Origin: Lepraria neglecta
Lineage: Eukaryota; Ascomycota; Lecanoromycetes; Lecanorales; Stereocaulaceae
Direction of reading: 5' to 3'
NCBI GenBank assembly: GCA_033220425.1
Contig: CM065646.1
Span: 3,355,501-3,419,500 of the forward strand
Length of the DNA: 64,000 bases
Shown here: in pieces, positions 12,077 to 22,879 of the stretch
Layout of the letters: every line of letters begins with the position of its first letter
Position numbering within the stretch: the first letter of the stretch is position 1
Notes under the pieces: generated by a model
Seen by the model: only the letters and a program-made list of their open reading frames with translations
What the model was told of the DNA's origin: nothing
Databases searched by the model: none
Program-made: the position numbers and the translations under genes

Positions 12077-12615
12077 ATGATTGATACCGCCTCTAAGGCT
12101 TATGCGGATAGGCTTATACGTAACTATTAGAAGCCTACCGCTATAACTAAGAAGGTCTACTGCCCCCCGAATACCGTCTACAAATGGGAGAAGAGGATCT
12201 AGATCTATAGGCTATAGATCTACTGAACCCTCTGCGCCCCGGGCCTCGCCGTTATATATATACTGTAGTAAAGAACGCCCTTCTTGAGTACCAGCTTTAA
12301 TATCCGTAGGTGTATCAGGACGAGCTGGTAACCTTCCTGAAAGAAAAATGGGGCCTTACCGTCTCTTAGCCAACTATCTTATAGCTTCTTAGGAAAGAGA
12401 GGATTAGTAATAAGAAAGGATAACGCGTTAGACAAGGCTTTTATTTATAATATAACCGCTGAGCAGCTTATCTTTATTAATAAGTCACTTTATAAGCTAT
12501 AGTCCGGGTAGAGGTATATAGCTTACGGGCCTATTAGAGAAGCTATTCGGTAGAGTGCTGATATAGATAGAGGAAAGACCCGGAGTATTCTACTAGCCTA
12601 TCCTATTGACTATTA
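12077..12615 (+). pseudogene. Tc1/mariner-type (DDE_3) transposase, 5' fragment
   Basis: The relic begins with an ATG at 12077, and an N-terminal part reads KVYCPPNTVYKWEKR. After a frame change it continues with YQDELVTFLKEKWGLTVS and KERISNKKG, the helix-turn-helix region typical of fungal DDE_3 transposases. Next comes NITAEQLIFINKSLYKL, where family members have FIDES: both the first catalytic Asp and the following Glu are changed by G-to-A (Asp to Asn, Glu to Lys). The reading stops at TRSILLAYPIDYYLP, where an unrelated repeat begins, so the second half of the transposase is missing. The segment 12530-12610 is also carried in the copy at 58730-58815, so it was moved together with the neighbouring repeat. 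Confidence 0.7.
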
Positions 12616-14285
12616 CCTACCTATATACTCTTGCTCGGCGAAGAAACCCCCCTGGCCTACCCTCAATGGCACCGGAAGCCTTAGCCCAGTACGTAGCGAA
12701 GATAATAAGGAGAGGGATGTTAGAAGTTGGAAGCGTCCACGGTATATAGGCTTGAAGTCTCTAAGTCTTCGCGGAAGCCTCTTGCCAGACCGTCAGGGAT
12801 ACCTTATATATAGTAAGCTTATAAGGCTCTAGCGTCGTATCCGCTATTTTCTTTAGATCTCTTATTCTCTAGTACTTCCTCTCGATAATAGACCTTCTCT
12901 CAAACATTCGCTCTTCGTAATCTTCTAGTATCTACTCTTCTTCGTCCCGCCCTGCAATAAGGCTTAAGGGGGCCGCAGGGGATGGTAGTACGGAGGGAGG
13001 TGCGGAGGGAGGTGCTAGCGTTAGAGCACTTGCTGGCGCGGTCGCTGGAGGAGCTACTACTGGCGATATATACGGAGGAGGCTGAAATGAGGAGGCTTGA
13101 AATAGTGGATATTGCTGATATATTGGCTGACCGAATATAGGATTGTATAGCTAAGGGGCATGGAGAACTTCTGGCGGTTGCTGTATATATGGCTAGTACT
13201 GGTAGTATTATATAATCATTTACTGACTTTGTTGATAAAGAGCTAGTTCTTGAGATCTCTTAGTTAACTAAACGAGGCGTTTAGTAAAGCCTTCTTTCAA
13301 GTCTTTTTTCTTTTGTATAGGGTGCTAGCTATTAATCTCCTATAGGGCCTTGCGTATCTAGGAGATAACCCAGTTGCTTATTGCCTGGAAAGTTGATACT
13401 AAACCCGTCCACCGTGCTAGCGATACGTTTAGCCTATACTTCTTTCTAACTAGTATTAATTCAATAGTACTTATTGTTAAGGATATAGCAGAGCTCCAAA
13501 AGAAGACGTCCAACGCGAGAATTCCACGTCTCTTCTATCAAATCTTCCAGTATAACTATATCGATATTGACGCCTCTGTATACGGACTTGATCTTTACAG
13601 TAATAGTAATATAGTCGCCTACTGTATAGATACTATCTATAGTATTATTAAGCTCTAGGCGTAGAAAGTCCGTATTGAAATTATCCTTCAGCCAATCATC
13701 TTCTTTAATAGTAATCGTCTATTTAACCCTACTCCTCTATTCCTTAGTCTAGGTTAATAAGAGGCTCTAATAAGATAAGTATATAGATTTTTCTGCTATT
13801 CTTCTTCTCTAGCCCCCTAACTAGCTTAATTAACTACTTTCTCTTCTCCTTCTCCTTCTACCGTTCTTAGTCTACCTTTATAGCCTTATTCCCTAAGGGC
13901 TACCACTTCGCTTCGCTCCGCTGTAGTAGCCTACTAGTAGCCTACTAGAGATAAGTCTATCTTTATTTCTCCTAAGTAGCTTTCTTCTTCTCAGCCCTTA
14001 AGAGGGTATAACTTATAGTAAGTCGCTGACTTACTAACGGTAGACCCTAGGTTTCTCGTATAGGCTTGGGGGGCGCCTATAGCCCTAGCTTCTTCTTATA
14101 TCCACTATTCCTACTAGTAGTAGTACTATTCTCCGGCTAGTTATCAGCGAATCGTACCGCCTTTAGGGGACGATTTCTCTTCCGCGCAGGTTACTAGGGA
14201 GGCGGTAGGAGGGGTAGGAGGGGTAGTACCAGGTCGAGAGGAGCGCTGTCTAGGAATTATAATACCTTCGTATTTGTGTATAGGC
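12616..14285 (-). pseudogene. Repeat-family gene, copy 1 (Gln/Pro/Ala-rich protein with RFAD motif)
   Basis: Minus-strand relic, 5' end near 14285. In order it reads: KAVRFADNQPENSTTTS, a Lys/Gln/Glu-rich coil, a helical segment with DDWLKDNFNTDFLRLEL and LIEETWNSRVGRLLLELCY, then KKKDLKEGFTKRLVQL. A Gln/Pro-rich linker follows (QQPPEVLHAPQLYNPIFG), then an Ala/Pro/Ser tract, then a coil ending in RIRDLKK. Related copies lie at 48500-49094 and 58735-60250. Stops are TAG/TAA where Gln fits. I do not recognise a domain. The low-complexity tracts and coils suggest a structural or nucleic-acid-binding role, but that is a guess. It sits back to back with the kinase relic at 14330, and the same pair recurs at 60 kb. 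Confidence 0.6.
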
Positions 14286-14329
14286 GGTTTCTAGGCTTTA
14301 AAGTTGATATATAGTAATTTTATATATGA

Positions 14330-15500
14330 ATTTGTATAGGGATATATTAGAATACTAAGAAACCCTGAATACGCTAAATTCTATTACTATTATTTCGCTC
14401 TGTATAATAAGCCTCGTAAATACACGGTTCTGTCTAACTATACCCTAGTCCGTGATTTTCTAGCTAGTCCGCTGTCGTAATCGTTGCTAGTTATTAGGGT
14501 ACACTATTATAGGCCTAACTAGGATATCGTAATTAAGTACGTAGAGCTAATAAGTTTATAGTGTCCTTACTCGCCGCCTAATCTTTTTAATATTATTATC
14601 TAGAGGCCTTACTCTATAGTAGTATTATAGTTCTTAAAGCCCGATAAAACGAAGATCCCCTTAATATTAAAGGATATTCTAGGCTTAGAGAGGACCGGCG
14701 TAGTACCCCGGTATAGGGAGTACGCTCTTAAGATCGCAAGGGTCGAAGATATTACTGACCTACCTAAAGATGAGAGAGATATAGCCGAATTTTTTTATAA
14801 TTTGAATTCCGCCTCTCTCTATAATAAGATTAAAATCTATAAACGACTAGATTCTTATTAAGGGATCTTATAGGGTTTCTAGCTATCTAAGGAAAGTATT
14901 AAGATAGCTTATACTAAGGAAGGCTCTCTTACGTAATATATTAAAATTTATTGTAAGCCGACAGATATACTGAAAGTAAGGTAGATACGGTCTATAGTAT
15001 TCGCAGTCTCTTACGTTCATACCTACCGGATTACCGTCGATAATATTACCCTTTGAAATTTCTTGATCGATAATTAACTCGCTATTAAACTTATCGATTT
15101 CGGTCTTTTAATACTCTAGCTACTGTATAGTAGTATAATAGATATTTCTGCAATAAAAGCCGACATTTTTCGGGTTAGCTTTATTATCTACTTAATTACA
15201 GCTTGAAAGATCTACGATAATAAGTTCGAGGACGGGAAAGCAGGAAGCGGCAGCCGTAAAGGTAGGCCCGTTCAAGGCTATAGTGAATATAAGATATATT
15301 GGTCACGAGCTGAAAGAGTTCCAAACTTGGATCACTATATTTATAGTAGTATTATTAGGAAGTGCTAGACAGGTAGATATAGTACTATAGATCAACTATA
15401 CGATAACGTTCGGTATAAGCTTAGTACTTTGCTATATTAAGCTATATAAGACGTAAGGTCATTTAGGAAGCTATTTATTCTGTGTTATAGATAAAGCTCC
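14330..15500 (+). pseudogene. Serine/threonine-type protein kinase relic
   Basis: One plus-strand frame of about 370 codons. ATP-lobe sequence YREYALKIARVEDI (about 14718) fits the VAIK strand. The catalytic loop region reads VHTYRITVDNITL, then NFLIDN, then LAIKLIDFGLL, so the DFG motif is present while the HRD motif is changed to HTY with a downstream Asp. The later segment ADIFRVSFIIYLITA fits subdomain IX (D-I-F-S-G). Ser/Gly/Arg-rich and C-terminal segments follow (YRVPNLDHYIYS-like). About 14 RIP-type stops break it. It probably encoded a fungal orphan kinase; substrate unknown. Its 5' third is duplicated at 60290-60708. A divergent promoter with the minus-strand neighbour would lie around 14285-14340. 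Confidence 0.75.
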
Positions 15501-16046
15501 CGCTCGAAAAAAATTTCCGCTCTAAATCTAATAATAGCTCTCTCCTCGAATGATTAAATATCCGGGAACGCGTTTTAGCCTTGCGAACTTCTATTATAGG
15601 TCTCTGCTTTGTTACTAAAGAGCCTGCTCCCGCTCTACTACTACTACTACTATCCTTACTATTTAGGCTGCCGCCTTTCTTTTTCCTCCGATATATAGGG
15701 TAATTATAGCGCGTAGCTTAACTACGAGAGCTTGCTTTACTTGAGTATTCCGGGGAATTATAGGGACTACTACGTGTATCAGCAACTAGATACTATACGA
15801 CGCGGGTCTGAGGAATGTCTTTTACTATATACCCGTACTTCTACCTAAGTTCGACTAATCTTCCTAAATACATATTCTAAATAATCTGAATTAGTAAGTA
15901 GATAGATATTAGCACAAGTTATAAGCTGTTACCTGTAGAGGGACCCTCTATTTCAGCGATATAGTAATCTAAAAGGAATTACTACTAATAAGATACCTCC
16001 TTTACGCTCAAGTAACGAAACTTGTAAGGATTCCGCTGAAAAATAA
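15501..16046. other. Spacer with ACT microsatellite, no gene supported
   Basis: Contains a short (ACT)n tract near 15641-15656 and mutated coding-like patches. I could not assign a gene. Confidence 0.4.
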
Positions 16047-16297
16047 TAATAAGCTCGCTCTAAGAGAATTGAGCTATAAGATAATAAAAGCTCTAGAGGT
16101 ATTGCGAAGTGACACCCACGACTGGGCATAACGAGAGAAGGGATTATTAGCGCCGGCGTTTTCTTTATGAACTTCCCGCTGTTTTAGTCCTAGACTAGTA
16201 AAGCCTGTCCCGGCCACTATAGTGGCAGCAGCGGCCATGTATTTTCTACTTGGTGTCCTCTATAGGGCTCATTATACTCCTGAGCGCTTCTCTATAG
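16047..16297. repeat. 250-bp duplicated segment, copy A
   Basis: Matches 52496-52748 almost throughout, with a few transitions and a 3-base difference near 16233. In the plus direction it carries a reading LALRELSYKIMKALEVL in the better-kept copy at 52 kb. In the minus direction it carries YREALRSIMSPIEDTK. Either could be the coding sense; I recognise neither. Sequence on both sides differs between copies. Confidence 0.85.
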
Positions 16298-16559
16298 GCT
16301 TATTCTCTCCGTGTATAGAAGGATTCACCCCCTAACCGGTTACAACTCCCGGTTAGGGGCGCAGCTGGTTAGGGACGATTCTAACGGATGCCATGAATAG
16401 ACGTCGACCCTGACGTGAGAATATGCCTGGTCGAGGAATATTCTAACGAAAAGAAGCCAAATGATAGCGAGATCTACCGTAAGATCCGTCATTACTATTT
16501 CTAGTAGAATTTGCGCTTTAAATGGCGGTGGTGGAGCCGATTGATTCATGGCAAGCGGT

Positions 16560-18990
16560 GTCTTAAGTAGCTTCTTGGGCACGAGGAGCTAACTGCAGCT
16601 TTGGATGCCCTCTATGCGATCCCGGGTTTGTAGGGAGGCATGAGGCTCATACGTGGAATATAATATTGGCCATGAAATGCGATAACGTAAGTGGATACCT
16701 CCGCCGGCGCGACGAATTTGCTGAAAGCTCGACAGGTAATCTTGTACTACCTATACCATATTAAAGATATATAGGGGAAGCTTCTCCTGCACGACGCGAG
16801 CGCAATATAATATATAGATAAAGTCACCGTGAGCGCTTTGGAGCTTCGAGTACTACAAGTATACACGAGGGATACTGACAACTTACAAGGTCAAGTACTA
16901 GGAGGGATAATCTTCAGCGCTTTCAGCGAATAAGATCGTGTAGGGATATAGGCGAGGCTGCAGGCTGTAGACGGGTTAATTCCTTCCTTGTCTGCCCTCT
17001 TCAAGAACCTGAATTACCTTAAGGCGTTAGTCGATTGTATAATGAGGTCGGTCACGCCTTTACCCGACGACACAGTGTCTACCGCGCTATTTAACGCTTT
17101 TTCTGATACTAACCAATGGGCTAACCGGGCTGTCCTCCAGGTTATAGAATCTAGCTTCTTATCCAGCCCTGCAAGGTCGGTAGAACGTACGGATCTAGGC
17201 GTTCGACAGTTATATGCCTATACTATGCGCTATTATCTCTAAATGCCCAGGGATCTCAAAGGAAAAGAGCTCCTGGTACGGTATACTACCAACGCGGACT
17301 GAACGGTACTACACGAGTTCGCTGATCTCGCTGAACGCTTAGGCTTTAAGTTACTAGAGATTACCGCTTTAAAAGAATATCCCCGGGCGAGGGATACGAG
17401 AAACCTATTAGAAAATTCTAAACCTCTACTCGTTATAGATAGTACCGGGGTGAAAAAAAGCGGAGGTACGGGCTACCGAGCATAGAGGAATACGTAGAAG
17501 ATCGCGAGTCTCTCTTTATCTATTACTTATATAACGTAGATAAGGAGTAAGGCGAAGGTATTACGTCTTTTTTCGTCTAGAAATCCATCTATTCTACATT
17601 CTTTAGAAAGCCCTTATCTCTACCTTTAGGAGAATTGCGGCCGAGAGATATTATAATAGAGGGAGGGCAGGAACTAGAGAGATAGGGACGAGCGAGGCAA
17701 GAGCTGGAGAGATAGGAACGAGCGAGGCAAGAGTAGCTAGCGAGGCAAGAGCTAGAGAGACAGGAACGAGCGAGGCAAGAGCAGCTGGCGAGGCAAGAGC
17801 AGGAGAGACAGGAACGAGCGAGGCAAGAGCAGCTGGCGAGGTAAGAGCTGGAGAGACAGGAACGAGCGAGGCAAGAGCAGCTGGCGAGGCAAGAGCTGGA
17901 GAGACAGGAACAAGAAAGGCAAGAGCAGCTGGCGAGGCAAGAGCTGGAGAGACAGGAACGAGAAAGGCAAGAGCAGCTGGCGAGGCAAGAGCTAGAGAGA
18001 CAGGAACGAGAAAGGCAAGAGTAGCTGGCGAGGCAAGAGCAGCTGGCGAGGCAAGAGTAGCTGGAGAGGCAAGAGCTGGAGAGACAGGAACAGCTGGAGA
18101 TACAGGAGAGGCAGGAGCTGGAAAGGCAGGAGCTGGAAATTCAGAAGCTGGAGAAACAAACGCAGGAGGGACGAGATCAGGAGGAAAAAGCCAAACGAAT
18201 CCAGGCCAGAAAGAGATTACAGAGGCTCAAGCTGAAGAAGATACGTTAAGGGAGACCGGGAGGGTAAGCACAAGAGCGGGAAGAATAGGAATAAAATCTA
18301 ACTCTAGAGGATAAAAGGAGACTAGAGGATCAGCAAAGGATCGGACTCGACGAGTTACTCGACATTGACCAAGATATTGACCTAGAGCCCGGGGAAGACA
18401 TTTATACCGAAAGCTCAGGAGCCCGACTTAAGGAAGCATCCAATGATATAACGGTTTGTATTAACTTCAAGATTCGTGATAGAGGCATTTGGAAACCAGC
18501 TCAAACAGTTAAACGCTCCGACTCCTCCCAAATCGAGAAGCTAGCGATGAACTAGGTTCGGGGGAAATGGAGGCTCTTCAATACCGAGCTTCGTATACTG
18601 GCTCTACAATAGTATTATAATGCTGTGATCGCCGATGGCACCTACACGATACTCTTGATACGGGAATCAGAAATCGATATCGACTACGAACTACTATTGT
18701 CTATAATAGAGATTGGATCGAAGCAAAGGAGTAAGGTCGTTGATTCGAAACCCGAAGAAGATCTGGACGAGATCTTATAAAGCCTGGGCAGCTATGGATA
18801 TTATATACATAATTCGCCTGATAGTGAGCAGATCTTAATCCAAGGTACGCAACAAAATATTCCAGATTTCTTATACTTCGCTAGGGCCAGGTATAGGTTT
18901 AACCATCGGATAGCAGATCCTTCCTACTATAAATTACTTGTAGGTAGAATAGGAAATACAGCTACCAGCAGTTCACGTAGTATTCCTTAT
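16560..18990 (+). pseudogene. DUF3723-family protein relic
   Basis: Reading in order: LVLPIPYQRYIGEASPARRE (about 16737), VSALELRVLQVYTRDTDN (16832), GLIPSLSALFKNLNYLKA (16975), LGVRQLYAYTMRYYL, EFADLAERLGFKLLEI (17320), GEGITSFFVQKSIYSTFF (about 17550), a very long Gln/Arg/Glu coiled coil (17640-18230), then CINFKIRDRGIWKPAQ (about 18450) and YFARARYRFNHRIADP (about 18875). The motif order, the IPSL...FF...YL and GITSFF...FF blocks and the Q/E/R-rich coil after them match DUF3723 proteins as I know them. Function is unknown. DUF3723 genes are recurrent cargo of fungal Starship elements. Roughly 15 RIP-type stops and at least one frame change near 16820 break it. The coil region is strikingly unmutated by comparison. 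Confidence 0.8.
17640..18130 (+). repeat. 48-bp tandem repeat encoding a Gln/Arg/Glu coiled coil
   Basis: Units of 16 codons such as ERARQEQLARQELERQ repeat about ten times inside the DUF3723 relic. The heptad-like spacing of Leu and Ala with charged residues predicts a long coiled coil. CAG codons survive here in numbers, unlike the rest of the window, although a few have become TAG. Confidence 0.9.
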
Positions 18991-20490
18991 GGAAAATGCC
19001 GGGGTAGATAAGAGGCGACGAAGACCTCTTCGTTACGGCTATAGCCGTTGAATGCTTTTCCCAGTGTTCCTATATAACTGCATCCCGCAAGGATCTCGAT
19101 ATCTCACCTTGTAGCATATATTTCCGGGTAGTTCGCGGTAAGAGTGCCATTTGATAGTATAAATTAGATCTATTCATGACGATTAGTTTTGATAGTATCA
19201 TATATGGGCCGAGCATCGTAACGGAAGAATCTTCCTTTAGAGATATCCCTACTGAAGGGCCGTATAGAGTGGAAGTCCTTGATCGACGTAGTGCTGGTAT
19301 AGATATAGAGGCCATATTTGTATTGGCTGTAACTCTGTCGAGTTCATTCAGCTGGGTTATAAGAAGCGATCCTCGAGTAGGCTTTAATTCTGCTCGATGG
19401 AATAATAGTGCGGCTGTTATATTTTCAGATTTATCGTCCTCGTTATCATTATTGTTGTCCTCTTCCGAGTCCTCCTAGAGAGCTTCTTCGTTAGGCCCCT
19501 TGAGTTACTAAGGATAATCATCCCTACTGTTCGGGATCTTCTCTTCGTTTACGAGGGAAAAATCCGGTAACATTTCCTTTGATTCCTCACCAAATTTGAT
19601 AGTACTTCTTCTATAGTTTTTAATAGTATTACTTATTTCCTTAAGCACTCCGAACCTCCTTAGCTTTATTCTCGGTTATTCCCCTTTTAATATAAATATC
19701 AAAGAATATCTTCGTGACTATATCGGCAGCGAAAAAGGTACTCGGTATAGTATAAATTGTCCGTACCGGTATTTTCTTGGTGTACAGCTGGGCTATTAAC
19801 TATAGAAGAGAAGCGAACCCTGCTATATTACTATACAGGCTCTAGCGCTAATAAGGTCGGAGATACAGGATTATAACAATCATTTCCTATAAATAAAGCT
19901 CCACGGGTCGGATACGGGGTCTAGGCGACCATAACTAGCTGATTGGATTATAAAACTTGGTTAGGCGAGTATAAACATTGCAAAACGACCAGAATAATCG
20001 ATCAGGGGTCATTTAGTGAGCTTAACCTCTAAATCTAGCCAGTCTATACCTGAGCCGGACCTACCTATATAATACAAAGGGATCATCGGGTTTGGCACGA
20101 TCAATGCACGCGCCAACGCTATCCGATCTATACAGGAATATCTCGCCTCTGAATTTTGTACGATTGCCAGTATTATATAGATAAGGTAGGGTTAATAGGT
20201 CCTTGAGCTGTCGAATGATTTGTGTATGCGAGGATCGACCTAGATATCGCGATCCTTTACAGTAGTCCGAGTAAGGTAGCTCTTTCGTGAAAGAACTGGA
20301 ATAGTATGTATAAGCTCTTGAGCTTGGGCAGTGGGCCAATTAGCGGAATTAGTTATTATTACTAATGATATAGATTAAGGAGCTCCGAATACTATATAGA
20401 GGAAGGTTAAAGTAGTTTGTCCAGCTAAAGCCTAATCTTATATTACCTCTACTCGGTGCTGGTCCTCTTATTAAGGTAAATCCTTCTAGG
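18991..20490. other. Stretch with overlapping weak frames, no gene supported
   Basis: Open frames lie on both strands at 19070-19478, and on the minus strand at 20061-20339. The minus frame at 19070-19480 has an acidic Asn/Asp/Glu tract upstream and reads ALRRSRTSTLYGPSVGISL, so it may be the coding sense, but no family is recognisable. Base composition around 19170-19480 is a little less RIP-like than its neighbours. Confidence 0.35.
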
Positions 20491-20499
20491 TATACCTGA

Positions 20500-21413
20500 A
20501 AAAAGAGTAAAGCTCGGCGATATTACTTTAGATATTAAGAAAATCTACCTCCCTTATATCGAAAGTAAATATCTATAGCTACCTTTATCGATCTTATATA
20601 AGGACTTACCGAAGCTTCCTGCGGCCGGCGACTCGCAGAGCCTAAAGTCTAAGCTTCTAGTCGCTATTATTGACAGGGATCCGGTTAATATAGTATTAAA
20701 GTGGTATAAAGAAAATATAGAGGGATCCGAAATAGCAGTAAAAGAGATTCCGGTTGTTAGTATAGTGAATGAAGAGCGGCCTGGAGGAGACTAGGAGTTT
20801 ATAAAAAAAACGCAGGAAGAGGATCTATATCGACGCTCGAATCTTGCCTATACTCTTATATCGCTAAGCAAAGATTCTTATTACCTAATCCCGAGTATAG
20901 GTAGTATCTACTCGCCCTCTATAGGTATATATTTTAAGGTAGCCTGTCTTAATAAATACTTTTTCTAATATCGGAGGTAGTGATTTTTCGCTCAGGTACT
21001 ACTAAGTAGTACACCGTTTAGGGAAAATTTAAGTCCTTGCCAATTATATCTATAGTCCCAGTCCGACGACTAAAACTTAACGAGGCCGGTATAGAATACG
21101 TTTTTAATCAGGAGAAGGAGCTTATAAGAGAGAAAATAAGAATAGTATTATGAATTACTGCGCACCAGCAGCATAAAGAAATTTATATAGGCCCTTTTAG
21201 TATTAGACCTGGAATGCTTAACCTAGCGCCTCTAGTAGCGACTATATAGAGAGAGGTTCTGTTTAATGAATTTTATAGCGTTTTCTCTAGTATTATTTTT
21301 ACTATTAAGAGAGCGGCGGATAGCTACTTAAGAAAGGAAGTAAGTATAGTCTTTAATATCTTTAAGAAAGAATTCGACCCCTCGAACATTATTAAAATAC
21401 TAAATAGGTAGCC
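20500..21413 (+). pseudogene. PARG-like macrodomain protein relic (TIGR02452 / DUF2263 type)
   Basis: Exon-like stretch 1 reads LPKLPAAGDSQSL, then EIAVKEIPVVSIVNEERPGG (about 20740), EEDLYRRSNLAYTL and SIGSIYSPSIGIYF. Exon-like stretch 2, in another frame after 20990, reads KSLPIISIVPVRRLKL, then NQEKELIREKIRIVL, IYIGPFSIRPGM and FKKEFDPSNII. The succession RPGG, QEEDLYRRS, Y.PS.G.YSP and ISV.PVRRPK is the signature of the TIGR02452 family, distant relatives of poly(ADP-ribose) glycohydrolase. The change of frame between the two parts lies about where an intron would fit (20940-20985). The catalytic region seems to have lost its Gly-rich GGGW-like continuation (GGD followed by a stop). RIP-type stops are present throughout. 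Confidence 0.7.
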
Positions 21414-22386
21414 AAATATTCATGGTATTTGCTATATTCCGATACGCACGTCGCCGAAATTAATATCGTGGCTCACCCTTCAAACTCAAGTAAACCATAA
21501 TATTATATTACTTTTGATGGACGTTAGCAAGAAGCTTAGTGTGAATGCCAAGACTAACGCTATGGAAATGTTCGAGCCAGTGCGGGGCGGTCGTGCTGCT
21601 TGCCAACCTATATATCTTAACCCTTCATTTCTAAATAAAATTGTAATGTCCGGCAGTAATATAAAAGGTTATTCTAACCTGTTTAGAGAAGCGCGTTTAC
21701 CGTCTAGTTTAATGACTCGAGTAACAGAATTAGGATAATACATGAAGCTACTGGCTGAAGCGGCTACAGGGCAACGTCCCTATACGATTGTCGAGTGTAT
21801 AGCCGGTGATAAGGTAGTCGAATATATATATAAGTAGTATAACGAGATTGTTGCGAAGGTCAGAGTATAATCCGAAATCTTGAGCTGTACTGATACCTTA
21901 GCAGAGATCTGATTCCGCTACCTAGCTTCTCGCTTGTCTCGTAGTCAATACTGCTACTCCTCCGAGGTTATATATTCTTAAGAAGGGCAATATTATACTG
22001 GTACCTGATAAATAGGCTGCGATTATAATACCGACGGTATTGATCGGCGCCGCTGGTTCGGACGAAGATGGTCCCCTCAAGCTAGCTATTATTGATAGGG
22101 ATTCGAAGACTCGGTACGAAGTTAAGTAGAAAGTTGGTTCAATTTATTGCCTAGTAGTAAAGGCAAGCGTTGAATTGGAAGGAAGGGATAAGTTAGGGAT
22201 CCTTTTATAGAAGGTCGCTGCGAAGAACGTGAAAAATAACTGAAGCATCGTGATGTTTAATTATAGAAGCTAATTTCGTAGTTAACTATCTCACGTACTG
22301 ATTAGAGCATACAAGTACGATACTCTCCTACTTTCCAGACTTGCGTCGAGCCGTAGCGCGTTCCATAACTCGTACTTATCATAGAA
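21414..22386 (+). other. Unassigned stretch with one better-kept frame
   Basis: A plus-strand frame at 21514-21738 (74 codons) continues past a TAA to about 21830. It reads SVNAKTNAMEMFEPVRGGRA, then YLNPSFLNKIVMSGSN and AEAATGQRPYTIVE. It contains more CpA and TpG than its surroundings and may be an exon of an unknown gene. Nothing recognised further on to 22386. Confidence 0.35.
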
Positions 22387-22563
22387 CATTAAATGCTCTC
22401 TATAACAGGAACATTAAATGCTCTCCAGGCTTCGTCACTTATTATAGGATCATTAAATGCTCTCTATAACTCGTCACTTATCATAGGAGTATTGAATACT
22501 CTCCAGGCTTCGTCACTTATTATAGGATCATTGAATACTCTCTATGACTCGTCACTTATCATA
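22387..22563. repeat. 39-bp tandem repeat, about 4.5 copies
   Basis: Units alternate CATTAAATGCTCTC and CATTGAATACTCTC with a CTTCGTCACTTAT or CTCGTCACTTAT core, 39 bp apart. On the plus strand the array stays open with 13-residue units such as SLNALYNSSLIIG. The period is a multiple of three, so it could have been coding in either direction. Confidence 0.85.
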
Positions 22564-22879
22564 TACGATTCTAATCTTCCGCCCTGTAATATATATCGTC
22601 TCTCATTTAGTATACGGCCGTTCAGAGGAGGTTAGTCTAGGCTTATATGTTGAAATTGCTCTATTATCGATGATCCTGCCGTAACAGGAAGCTATCTAAG
22701 TAAAGGCAGACCTAATACTAAGCATGTCGCTTTATAGCTAGGAAGGATTTATCTTAGTATTTCACGTGGTAGATAAGTAAGGAGAGTCCCTACTCGAATT
22801 TGAGTAACTGACTAAGATGGACCGCTGGGTCGAAAGGAGGCCAGTTAATAACAAATTTATTAGGCTGGTAGTCGTGTAG

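Noticed and set aside
16340-16582. 80-codon minus-strand frame starting MPKKLLKTPLAMNQSAP
   Set aside because: It overlaps the possible 5' part of the DUF3723 relic and has no recognisable feature, though its composition is fairly normal.
17752-17988. Minus-strand open frame with a LLPRQLLLPFSFLSLQ repeat
   Set aside because: It is the antisense of the Gln/Arg/Glu coiled-coil repeat in the DUF3723 relic. Antisense of such repeats is open by necessity.
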